Below are positions 12,044 to 23,023 of a DNA stretch of 64,000 bases, in pieces. A program made the position numbers and the translations under genes. Position 1 is the stretch's first letter; each line of letters starts with the position of its first letter. The stretch covers positions 186,001 through 250,000 of the forward strand of contig VWYX01000881.1 of the NCBI GenBank assembly GCA_013396525.1, read 5' to 3'. Source of the stretch: Chaetorhynchus papuensis. Its lineage: Eukaryota; Chordata; Aves; Passeriformes; Rhipiduridae. The notes under the pieces are model-generated. The model worked only from the letters and a program-made list of their open reading frames with translations. It was not told the origin of the DNA and did not search any database.

Positions 12044-12588
12044 AACTTTAAAAAATAATAAAATTTTTGTTTTGGGTTATGCAAATTCACTTTGTGTTGC
12101 ATTCATAGATATGAGGAACATAAAGTTACATATATACCTACTTGTTAATATTTGTCAGCAATAATAAGAAAATAATAGGAACAGTTAAAACAAGGCATGG
12201 CTGTTGACTCACTAGCAAAAAGGAAGACTATGATTGTATATGTAAATGGGCTGCAGTGCAATAGAGGGGGAAATTGCATTTCTATAAAACTAGGAAAAAG
12301 AATATGCACATATTTTATAGTGTCATTTATACATTCATTATATGATAAATAAAACTCAAAGAATTATCTCACTTCTCAGTGGTGAAAGTTTTATTTCAAT
12401 CTTTCTTGAATAGTAAGGAGAAGTTCCCAAACTGAATTTTTGCCTTAAAAAAAGGGATACAGAAGAGCTCTTTTTATGTAAGATATTGTAGGGCAAAGGT
12501 GAAGCAGAAATTGAAATACATATTTTCAGTATATTCAGTATGTATTTGGGCTAACTCTATAAAAGTAACTGCAGGTCTGCCAAAACAC
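12044..12588. other. Unique AT-rich DNA
   Basis: It starts with the right copy of the LTR target duplication (aactt, 12044-12048). An ATGCAAAT octamer sits at 12079-12086. No exon or repeat was recognised. Confidence 0.6.
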
Positions 12589-12628
12589 GAGAGAGAGAGA
12601 GAGGGGGAGAGTGAGAGAGAGAGGGAGG
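12589..12628. repeat. (GA)n microsatellite
   Basis: Interrupted GA dinucleotides with G-rich interruptions. The serine/leucine run in the minus-strand frame at 12474-12710 comes from this repeat. Confidence 0.9.
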
Positions 12629-13819
12629 TCAAACTAAAATATCCCCAGTGGACATAGGCCTGTTTGGCATCCTGTGTACTCAGATCTGTGAGCTGGGGGT
12701 GTGTGTTCAAGGACAGGATCTGTTTCTCTGCAAGAAACCCTGCACATCAAACTTCTCCAGGAGCTCCACAAAGGGCTGGTAGTGGCAGCTTTCCCTGGCT
12801 CCACCCAAGATTTCACAGCAATGCAAAACTTGGCCACCCTGATGCTGCTGGAAGACCTCAGATTGCCTGCCCTCAGGGCTCCCCAGTGCTTGGAAAGTTT
12901 CTGAAATAGCTATTCCAGAACATTATTTGGGCGTACATCTTCTCTGGATGCTCCTATTTCAGAGCAGGAATGCTTTTTTGGTCTGACTCTAATCCTTACT
13001 CAGAGCTAATTCAGAAACCGGGTGGCTGCATAGAAAATAGGTATTAAAAATTATTCTGGAATAGAAGTCACAGCTCTCAGTTCTGCATCAGATACAGTTA
13101 TTGGGGAATGCCTCTTCCAGTGTATTTCCACATGGAGGTGAGGTCTGAGTGTTCCACCACCTGTGTTCTCCCCAATCAGATAAAGAGAAGTCCATATGCC
13201 ACAGTCCTGAGAAATAAATGAAAACCCTTTGAAATGAAATACTGCTCTAAACTGAAGTTATTTTGACAACAGATCAATCAAAGGTATCACGCTTTACTCA
13301 TGGTGCCTGAAGAGTTGAATTCTGAGCTGTAGTTTCTGTTGCATCACTGAGTTACTCATTGTCTTAAACTTAACTAAAGATGATTCATGGGCAATTAAAA
13401 AATGGCAAGGAAGAGAAACGCCACCCTGGTGTGATCCAGCAGGTTTGTCAGGTGGAGAAACTCAGGCAGCACGTAGGTGTTGTCTCAAACCCAGTCTCAC
13501 CAGCAAGGCAGCATGGATGTAACCAGTCTAAACCACACTGCACAGCTCTTGTCCTCATGCTCGGGAACAATGCACCGATTTCTGTAACAGTCTCCAGGCA
13601 GGGCAAAGCAGATGGAGTCAGCTCTGTACCCTTGTGCCTGAAGGACACTGCCCAGGAGGCCCTTTATAGCCTTTGTTTACCATGTTTGCCCCACGCAGCT
13701 CCACAGTGAGATGCCAACTGGAGCAGAAATGCTGCTGGACTGAAGGAGTCAACCAGTTTTTTGTTGTACATCTTACAGTAAAAGACCACTATCAATTTAA
13801 TACCTTTTCTAGTAACAAA
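12629..13819. other. Unique DNA, no recognised feature
   Basis: Several frames of 66-109 codons occur (12664-12909 plus, 13380-13709 plus, 13448-13648 minus). They lie opposite one another in slightly GC-richer DNA and none has recognisable domains. No other feature was recognised. Confidence 0.5.
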
Positions 13820-14041
13820 ACAGGTTTAGATTGGATATTAGGAGAAATTTCTTCACTGAAAGGGTGGTCAAGCATTGGAATGGGCTTCCCAGGGGAGTCA
13901 CCATTCCTGGAAGTGTTCAAAAAACATGTAGATGCAGTGCTTAGGGACATGTTTTTGTGGTGGACTTGGCAGTGTAACGTTAGTGGTTGGACTCAATGAC
14001 CTTAGAGTTCTTTCTCTCAACCTTAATCATTCTGTGATTCC
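13820..14041 (+). repeat. CR1 LINE 3' end (end of ORF2 plus 3' UTR)
   Basis: The motif ttagattggatattaggaga is followed by agggtggtcaagcattgga and cctggaagtgttcaa, then gtggttggactcaatgacc and a terminal cattctgtgattc. This is the standard order of the last ORF2 codons and 3' UTR of avian CR1, ending in its short octamer tail. It is 5'-truncated, as is usual for CR1. The gcttagggacatg block and the ggcagtgt spacing place it in one of the older chicken/songbird subfamilies. It accounts for most of the plus-strand frames at 13673-13999 and 13932-14135. Confidence 0.92.
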
Positions 14042-16785
14042 AGGTGTCAAAGTGCATGGAAAGAAAGGTATTAGTGCTGTGAACTTGGGCAGCTACGCTT
14101 CCTCTAAAGTCAGCAGCCTCCTGAAGGACAAGTGAGATGAAGACCTGAGCTGAGGTGGTCTGAAGTGCTCTCTAGAAGAGACTTTCCCTCCAGTGTCCTC
14201 ACAGGGAGACACCACTGGCTCTCAAACAGGTGCTCTTACAGCACGTGGTGTTAGCAGCTCTATGAACACTTAGGTCTGTAGTAAAACGATAGCATAAAGC
14301 AACAGTGGGAAGGCTGAGCTTTCTCTACGTCTGAGCTCAAGGCAAAAAAGGCAACATTTACACCTGTCAAAAGACAGATTTCAGGCTGTTGGGACTCTCA
14401 TAGTTAGTGCTAGAAAGCCAAAAAGTAATAAATAACCACAAAGTCAGTCTATTAATTTCTTTACTAGGGCTGGCCAAAAATAGGCCACTGCTATTTGTAG
14501 CAGAGAGAGAAATACTGGATGGGTACAGAGGAATAAATTGTTGTTATGAATTATGAGTTAATGGGGATTGAAAATGCTAAATTATAGATATTAAGTAATT
14601 ATGCAAATTATATTCTTTCATCTATTTATTTAGAGGAAGCACTTATATAGTATTTTTACAGAGTGACTGCAGTGGCAGAAACAGTCCTATTGATGTACAA
14701 CCCAAAGGATTAGAAGTAAACAAACTTCTGTTATAAATGGTATTGTCTGCTTTTCAGGAACCTCAGAGGTTTTCATAATGTTAAACAATGTCTTAAGGTG
14801 GTCCTCACAAACATAGGGATGGGCAATCTGAGGCACAAAACTGGCAAGGGAACTAAGATCTGGGGTTTTCCTCTTCTCAAGTTTCATGTACCCATTTCAC
14901 TGCAGATGGCAATGCCTGGCTTAACATGTTCCCGTGCCCATCACCCAGTCCTAGGCTATCCAGTGCCCCTGGCCTGGCTATGCTCCTCAAGTATATCTGC
15001 ATGATGTCTCATTGGACTATTTCCACACGGAAAATTACCCCATTTTTTTAAAAAATAAGAACTTTAAACAGTGTTTTAAAAATTGGCTTACTTTTGAAAT
15101 GTTTTTCCTTTTTATTTTATTTTTTTTTTAATTACACAGTTGCCTTGGCAGGAATACATGGTGGTGCAAGCAAGTGGCAGCAGCAGCAGAGCTGGGGACA
15201 ATGTCAGCCCCCAGGTGGGGCAGGGGATCTGTGCTCTCCACCCGAGAGCCTCATCGAGCCTCCCCCTTGGCCTCTGTGAAGATGGCAATTCTCTTCATGC
15301 ACTGCTGAAGCATTGTTTTGCAGGAGCTGGGTGAAATCCAGCAAATATATCTTTGTTTTTCAATCTGGTCACATACAATTCTCTCTGGGTTTTATGGTTA
15401 TGCTGGCTGCTTTCTCTTCAGACTAAATGAGCAAACAATTAAGTGTCCCACTGCTCAGCCAGACCTAAAGCAATGGTAGTGACTGCCAAGGACCAGACTG
15501 ACTATAAACACTAACACTGGGAATTAATTAATTCAGGGTTTATATGTGTGTGTGACTTATAGAACAGGCAGAATTTCAGCAGAAAGCCATGCAGACAGGA
15601 AAAGTCATGTTTGTAAGTCAGAAAGAAAACCAGAAAACCACTTCTTGGACAGAATGCTAGCTGAGGGCCAGGGTTGAAATATGAAAAGGGAAATTGGCTC
15701 TGTATGATTTTCGTGCTTAGGAGAACATTATTTGCCAATAAACATAGTCATATCCAAGAAATAGCTGGCTGTCATCATTTTCTCCTATAGAGTAGGGTAC
15801 ACAGATCACTGCATACAAGGCAAATTCCTGTGATGGAAAGAATGAAAATATGAGATCTGATCTGATGCATTTGAGGCCTCTACTTGGGTATTTAAAAGTT
15901 GCCCACTAATTTGAAATCAGAGAACTTTGTTATCCAGACTACGAGTTCTGCGAAACTGCCTGTAGCCTTGCCAAATACTGACATGGTGACACAGCCCTCA
16001 GTGCAGCCCAGGCCAAGGCACAGACTTACTCATCACGTGTCCAGCAGAAACTCTTAAACTCTTCTTTTGCTGGGAGGTGCAGTGTGAAGAATCTGTGGCC
16101 ACTACATGGGATTTTTAGGTGTATTTCTTGCTTGTTGAAATGAAACCATAGTTCATACCAAAAGCTTTCATTAGGAACTGGGATGAGACAATTTGAAAAT
16201 AGGATGATTTCACTGTCTTACCACATATCTTGCCAACACCTGTGAGGGACTAGCCATGCACTAGCCGTGTAGAAGTTCATGGGAATGGATGTGTAGGTAA
16301 CACAGGACTTTGCCAGCTGCAAGGGACAGGAGCACCTCCCACAACCTGAAGGACAAGTGAAGAACCATCTGCCCAGATCTTATCTCATCACCAGAAGGAA
16401 TGGTACCCAACTCTTGGCTTTTTTGATCCATTTAAAATCTTAAATGTGGTAAATAAGCAGTAAATCATAAAGTAATCTCTGGAACAAGTATTGCCATGCA
16501 GAGGCTTTCCTTTTCTCTTTCATACTCCCAAATCTAATTATTATTCTGATTTCCCTCCCTTCTTTTTCCCAATTCCTGGTCTGTTTCCTGTCTATCATTC
16601 TCATTCCTGCTTAAAACTTTCTAGTTCTTTACACTTTTCCTTTCAAAAAAGGGGAAAGAAATCACGTGGTCCTTCATTTTACTGCCCCTTTGTAACAAAA
16701 TCAGACAGAGAAAATACAGCCCAGAAGGGAAGAGCAGCACATTTACATTTCTGCTAACTACTGTTGTTGGTGACATTTATATTTG
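14042..16785. other. Unique DNA, no recognised feature
   Basis: AT-rich, with an ATGCAAAT octamer at 14601-14608 and a T-rich tract near 15110-15130. Short frames (for example 14687-14887 minus, 15094-15334 plus, 16491-16757 plus) carry no recognisable domain. No repeat family was recognised. Confidence 0.5.
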
Positions 16786-16985
16786 TTTGATTTACACACA
16801 TTCTAATTAATACAAGTAGTAAAGGGGAGCGCTGAGCGGTGAAGCTACAAAAGTTTACAAGTTGCTTTCACATGTTTATTGCTTTGCTAAACCCCAGATC
16901 CCTAATCAGCTTAACAGATTATTCCCTGCATTCATAATGCTCTGCTGACAATGAAATGTAAACAATCTGCTGCAGTGGGAGAGGT
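16786..16985. promoter_or_regulatory. Candidate conserved non-coding element
   Basis: This block is free of repeats and has no open frame. It carries a crowded set of binding-site-like motifs: ctaattaata (homeodomain core TAATTA) at about 16803, gagcgctgagcgg, taatcagcttaac, and gaaatgtaaacaatc with a TGTAAACA forkhead core near 16955. This look is typical of vertebrate conserved elements. The call is inference from texture only; no alignment was available. Confidence 0.25.
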
Positions 16986-19900
16986 AAGATCTATAGAGAA
17001 GACCTCAGTGTTAACATATGTCTCTGTTCCTGGTGTCAGGAAAAAAAAAAAAAAAGCAGTAATACAAGCCTCAAGTGAGTCGTTTTCCTGCAAGTGAAAA
17101 CAGTCTCACTGATCAAAAACTGTATGAGTATATATCCAAGGAACATGTTGTCCCACAATTATTAATTGTTGAATACAGTAGCCAGCAGTATCAATCACTC
17201 AAGTGAATGGAAACAATTTCTCCAAAAAGAAAAAAAAGAAAAAGCGTAGTTAGTCACAAAAAACCTGCACAAAACCTAACACTGTAGTTTGAGGAAAAAT
17301 AAATATCAAAGCATTAAAAAGTATAAAAATACATCAGCATAAGGAATAGGAGTCCAGGAGAGCTTTCTTACTGCCCCTTGTTATGGCCTGGGAGCTGTAA
17401 GAGAGGTGCACCCATACTATAAGGAAGAAAGAACTTCACTACATGACACTTCCATTCTGTGATTAGAAATGGGGATTCTTTTTCCTTTTACTCCAAGAAA
17501 GATGGGATTCAGAAAAGCTGGCTATTTTTGCAGCTTTTAATCTAAATGACTTTTTTTCCGCCTATCTGCTACTCGTGACAAGCTCACAATATTTTTGTGT
17601 TTCTGCACAACACACTGGATCTTCAGAGAGTGCTGAGCACCACAGGGAAGACAATCCTACTTTCACCTGGACAGTGTGCAGGTTAAAGGTAAATCTTACC
17701 TCAAATTACATCCCATAGTCCTGTGAGTGGGCCCCACTATGAGCTGGTTTGGGGTGGCATTCACCCACAGAAACTTGATTTTCTAGCCTAGAGTTGACCT
17801 CTCTTCAGTCAGCATCTGTAGGAATCAAACCAAACCAGTCAGATAGACTGCAGGGCTTCCAAGCAAATGAGCACACACAAATTGGCCAGGCTGCACCTAC
17901 ATGTGCTCTGCTGTGTATTCAATTAAACATGCAAAAAGAACATATGCATTTTATCAATTCCTTGCAAGTCATTAGGCTTTTCTCTGCCCTTACCAGTTCA
18001 TACCACAATCACAAATTTTTAAGTAAGCAGGCACTCCTCAATAACTTCCAGCTGTAAGAAATGAGTCTCAGAAGGATAGGATCATCTATTCTGAGTTCTT
18101 GAGCCCTGAGCAACAAGTTTAATTTGTTACACATCACATTAGATTGCAAGGCAGTCGAGGCTGCTATAGGGAATTCCATAACAGGAAGAATTGATATGCA
18201 TTCAAATAAAAACATCTTTAGTCTAATGTGCAGTCAAGGAAGGCAAAGCCTATTCATAGTCTCCTGACAGTAGTTAAAAAACCATCACTTTACAGACAGA
18301 AATATACAGCCTGTTTTCTCATCACCACCCATCAACAGCAATGACAGCCCGACTGACAGACAATTTCAGTGTTCTCCTAAGCCCTCCATCCTCAAACCAG
18401 TATTTCACAGGCTCAGCATATCTGTTGCAGCAGGAAATATCCAGGTTATTCAAAGGCATTTGCAATGCTGACCATTTTGTTCAAAAAATGGTCCCAGCAT
18501 GGGATGTTTTACAGCAGCTTTCCCATCACGTGGGACCAGTAGCTGAAGCCTGTGGCTTTTCACTGACCTTTTTCCCCAAAGGCGTGTGAGCAATCAGGGA
18601 GATGCAGCCCATCTGATCTCTGTAACAGCTCCTTGTCAGAGGAGGTGACAGTGGTTAACACAGCTCTTCTAGGTGTCTAAGATAACCTGTGATTAGATTC
18701 AATTGATCTAATGGGATTGGTAAGATTAGATAAGATTAGATCATGCTTGCACTCTCAAGGAACTGTGCTGCAGGAGGAGAGCCAGAGACTTCATCTGGAC
18801 CTGATATTTCCAGTAGAGAGCACAGTGCTGGCTCAGGGAAGCGCTCCTACAGGAATCTTACCCAAAAAGACATCTATTCCAAGGTGGGAATTGTGACTTA
18901 GTGCTCCAACTGGAAGAGAATTTCAGCCTTGGCCACTCAGTGGAAGGTTTCATGTGTCAAATATCCTGTGTTATGTTCTGATCTTAGAATTTCCTTGGAG
19001 TGTATGCAGGCCTAAAGTTGCAGATATTTTCTGAAATTATCCTCCAATGTGACACTTCTTTATGGAGTGCAACAAGTAAATAGCAGAGTGCAGGCCAAAC
19101 CACTGGGCCACATAGGAAGGCTTAAGCAGGAATTAATTTAGAGTACTCTTTGGATCTAAGCCCAAATGCAGGAGTTCAGGTATTTAATTGCAGTGCAGCT
19201 GTTCACATCACTGTGCCAGAAGCAGAAAAGCATCAAGGAGGCTGGAAGAGCAAGGGCAGTATGGCCTCATGGGGTAGCACAAGGAAGAGAGGGGTGTATC
19301 TGGAAATCATTTGTATAGTCCTTCCATAATCAGAAAAATAAGAATTTGTAATGGTCACTCTTGCATAAAATCACTTTTTCCTTCTTCTCTGCAAAAGTCA
19401 AGGAAAGAGACCCCTCATGCAGATAGTGTACATCCTCCTCTTGTGTCTGCTTGCTGGGAACAAGGACAGCACAGAAGCAACTCCCAGTCCACATCCTGGC
19501 AACAGCAAGGCTTGCCTCAATACTTCAGCTCCAGGCAAACACAAGAGGATGCTTTAAGGCAGCAAGATACAAGTGCTTCTCTTCAGAACAGACTGTGCTC
19601 CTGAGATTTCACCTCATCCTCAGGGGAACTAGTCCTTAATCACTCCAATGTAGCTGAGCACATCACCACACCAGGGACTGACAAGCTGCTTCCATTCAAC
19701 TGCTTAACAGTAATTGCCCAGATACATCTCTTACCAGTGGGAAACACAGGGTAGCTCCTGATGTGTTGCTGCTGTCTGCCGAGAGTTAGACGGTGTCGTA
19801 TTTCCCATGGAGTAAAACTTTTCAGGTTATCTGTTGCTGGGCTGTAGCTAACACGTATTATGTTCAGAGGATATTGTGCCTACAGGTCCATAATCCTGAG

Positions 19901-21448
19901 AGCAGCACCCAGCTCAAAGGCCTGAGAAAACAATAGGAATAGCTTATTCAATAATTAATTTTAATCAGTATTCCAAGATGAGTGGACAAAGGAAATAAAC
20001 AACTAACAGTCTTATCCTAAAGAATCAGGATAATAACATTTGCATTTGTTTGTATTTGTTTAGAAAACCTCTGCAGCTGTGTCAAGTGAGCATGGTCTCC
20101 CACATGAACTCATCAATTTAAGAAAAGCCATACCTTGAAATAATTTTTCACCAGATAGATGTAGAAATTGCTGATGGACCCAGACTGTTCTGTGATGCAA
20201 CTGTTTTCCTGCTGAAAGCAGGAATAACAGACAAGACAGCAAAGTTTCCCAGCTTCCTTCCCTGCTGGGCTGTGCCTGAAAGTTCCTTTTATTTCTTCCT
20301 CTCAAGTCTTACTCTAGTTCCTGTTTTGACTTTGGTTTTTCTAGGCTCTGTGTACTGGTGTTTTTTCCTGTTTCCCTTCGGAAAGGAGCAGTTCACTGTC
20401 TCCCTCAGTGACAGCCCTGCCTGTGCCTTGGTGTTGTGGGCTCCACCGAGGGTGCTTTCCTTTCTGCCACACCAGCCCATGAAATACTCCTGTTGTGTCT
20501 CACGACTATTTTAAGCACAGGAGAGCTGCAGCTCTAGCACATCTGGGGTGTTGGGCAGGTTCACTGTGTTTTTTGGGGATTGCTTTTCTGTTTTTATTGG
20601 TAGCTCCAAATCCCCATCACATGGCATCTCACTTGCATTTCTAGTGACAGTCTTTGCAAGAAACTAGGCTCGCATTTTAAGGTTTTATATCTAGATATAG
20701 AGATAAAAAACCCAAATCATTATCTGTTCACAGAGGGATGTGTGTGCATGTGCATACATTTTCCAGGAGCTGTATATCAGAGCTGTTGTTGATGTCCTGA
20801 GGTTCTGGATAAGTAGCACATGGATGGTGCCCAGGAAGGGAATCCATAAAGCCTCAGCCTTGGAGCGCTTGAGCTCACTGTCATTTAATCTTTCTGGCTC
20901 AGCTCAGTGGCTCCATCCTCACAGTGCCCTGAGGAAGGGTGTATTATTTGTGAGGCCCTGACTAAAATTAAGTTGCAAGTTGGTCTCAGCGCTTCAGCTG
21001 CTTTTTACAGAAATGCTATCAAGTGAGAAAGAGGCTCTTTAAGGTGAAGCAACCTTGCTATACGAAGCTCTGTGAGCTCTGTAATTGTGTATTACATTTA
21101 TAAGATATACAGAAGTGCTGTAAGGTGAATTAACTGGCAAAGAAGTTGTACTTGAATGGATTTTGATTTCATATTGGTCAGAAGTAAAAAATTCTGACTG
21201 GTTTTATGACCCTAAATTGCATCAGCTGCATTGCTATTTTTTGTAGTAGGTATAAAGTGTCCAAAACCAAAAGTTAACCTGAGGTGAACAGTATGAAACA
21301 TAGTTAGTGTCCCTTGTCAAAGACTATTTCCAGAAACCTTAAACATAGGTGATTCAGATTCCTCCAATATGATGATGCACACTTGAAGACCATGACATTG
21401 AGGTAGACCACTTTGGCAAAATCGGTTGCAAATCATTGAAAAAGGTTT
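16986..21448. other. Unique DNA, no recognised gene or repeat
   Basis: It holds a 15-nt poly-A at 17041-17055, a cluster of GATA and GATTAGA motifs at 18678-18740, and a 14-bp perfect palindrome tatatctagatata near 20686. Many frames of 60-100 codons (for example 18341-18589, 19311-19604, 20272-20514, all plus) have no domain, no close splice pairs and no codon-like texture. No mobile element was recognised. Confidence 0.45.
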
Positions 21449-21540
21449 GTTGTTTTGGGGGGGGGTGAGGGTGTTGTTTAACACAATAATACATAAAAAT
21501 AAGAAAGCGAGCTTTTTGCCTCAAAAGGCAGAGCCTGTGG

Positions 21541-22085
21541 CTCTGGGTGTCTCAGCGCACAGCCGGGGCTGCGCTGCCGGGCCTCTCTGCAGAGCCAGGA
21601 GCTGTGTGGCTGCCGCGGCCGTGCCCAGGCCGGCGGTGCGGGGAGGGCGGGCTGCCCTGCGGGGCCTGGCTCTGGCCTGGGCCGGGCGGGATCAGCCCGG
21701 GGCTTGCGGGGATCCAAGTGCGTACTGAGACAAGCCGGAGGAGAGCTCCCTGCAGGAGGCAGCGAGGCGGCAGCGCGCACCCAGTGCGGCAAGGGGAGCA
21801 GGGCTGGAGCCCCTCGTGCGGCCTCCTGACCTCCACAGGCCGTGGGCCGAAGCGCCGCAGGCTGCGGCTGCTTTCCCCGAGGCCGGCCCGGGCTGTGAGG
21901 CGCTGGCTCGCTTTCCATGTGCTTTCCACTGGCCTTGGTGCTGCTGGCGGGGGCTGCAGGTCCGGCCACAGGCAGGGGACAAGGGACCGCCACAAGCCGC
22001 TCCTGCCGCCGCCACGGCGGGATGGGGGAGCACACGAGGAGCTGTCCCGCGTCCTCCTCCCGCCGCCCCGGCCTGCAGGACACGG
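21541..22085. promoter_or_regulatory. CpG island
   Basis: A hand count gives about 49 CpG dinucleotides in roughly 550 bp, in GC-rich sequence that stops abruptly at both ends against AT-rich DNA. It contains GC-box-like ggggagggcgggc near 21640. Intact CpG density of this kind in a vertebrate usually marks an unmethylated promoter and first exon. Open frames run through it on both strands (21547-22122 plus, 191 codons; 21478-22083 minus, 201 codons). They are rich in P, A, G and R, as expected when stop codons are rare in GC-rich DNA, so no coding call is made. A GTAAGT donor at 22109-22114 just past the island favours a plus-strand transcript. The gap 160 bp further on hides what follows. 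Confidence 0.7.
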
Positions 22086-22108
22086 TGGTAACAAAAATAA
22101 TAACAACA

Positions 22109-22114
22109 GTAAGT
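22109..22114 (+). other. Consensus-like splice donor at the CpG-island edge
   Basis: The sequence aaca followed by GTAAGT matches the vertebrate donor at all six intron positions. It lies about 25 bp after the last CpG of the island. A first exon ending here would put the island over the promoter and exon 1. No partner acceptor could be tested because of the gap. Confidence 0.3.
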
Positions 22115-22274
22115 GCAGTTAAATAATTCTACGTTTATAAATCATCTGATTTATAAATGTGATTTATAATATAAACCACATAGTATCATATAATATACAA
22201 GCACATTTTTATATTAATTATGTGAAGCATAAATGTATCTGTTTTATCGTGTAAATAATACATTTGTATAACAA
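22115..22274. other. Very AT-rich spacer with hairpin, before gap 1
   Basis: About 85 percent A+T by eye. Repeated tttataaat words occur at 22134 and 22150, and an 11-bp imperfect inverted repeat (atgtgatttat / ataaaccacat, 10 of 11 pairing, 3-nt loop) lies at 22157-22181. Confidence 0.8.
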
Positions 22275-23023
22275 NNNNNNNNNNNNNNNNNNNNNNNNNN
22301 NNNNNNNNNNNNNNNNNNNNNNNNNNNNNNNNNNNNNNNNNNNNNNNNNNNNNNNNNNNNNNNNNNNNNNNNNNNNNNNNNNNNNNNNNNNNNNNNNNNN
22401 NNNNNNNNNNNNNNNNNNNNNNNNNNNNNNNNNNNNNNNNNNNNNNNNNNNNNNNNNNNNNNNNNNNNNNNNNNNNNNNNNNNNNNNNNNNNNNNNNNNN
22501 NNNNNNNNNNNNNNNNNNNNNNNNNNNNNNNNNNNNNNNNNNNNNNNNNNNNNNNNNNNNNNNNNNNNNNNNNNNNNNNNNNNNNNNNNNNNNNNNNNNN
22601 NNNNNNNNNNNNNNNNNNNNNNNNNNNNNNNNNNNNNNNNNNNNNNNNNNNNNNNNNNNNNNNNNNNNNNNNNNNNNNNNNNNNNNNNNNNNNNNNNNNN
22701 NNNNNNNNNNNNNNNNNNNNNNNNNNNNNNNNNNNNNNNNNNNNNNNNNNNNNNNNNNNNNNNNNNNNNNNNNNNNNNNNNNNNNNNNNNNNNNNNNNNN
22801 NNNNNNNNNNNNNNNNNNNNNNNNNNNNNNNNNNNNNNNNNNNNNNNNNNNNNNNNNNNNNNNNNNNNNNNNNNNNNNNNNNNNNNNNNNNNNNNNNNNN
22901 NNNNNNNNNNNNNNNNNNNNNNNNNNNNNNNNNNNNNNNNNNNNNNNNNNNNNNNNNNNNNNNNNNNNNNNNNNNNNNNNNNNNNNNNNNNNNNNNNNNN
23001 NNNNNNNNNNNNNNNNNNNNNNN
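22275..23023. other. Assembly gap (749 N)
   Basis: An unbroken run of N. Frames listed across it on either strand are artefacts. The gap follows a CpG island and an AT-rich hairpin region, both hard to sequence. Confidence 1.

Noticed and set aside
14601..14608. ATGCAAAT octamer (also at 12079-12086)
   Set aside because: Single octamers in AT-rich DNA are expected by chance; no promoter context was found.
20686..20699. 14-bp palindrome tatatctagatata
   Set aside because: Short AT-rich palindromes are common by chance and nothing around it supports a function.
21478..22122. Overlapping frames of 184-201 codons in the CpG island
   Set aside because: Four frames on both strands are open at once, with proline-, alanine-, glycine- and arginine-rich translations, as expected of GC-rich DNA. 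No domain or conserved pattern is visible.
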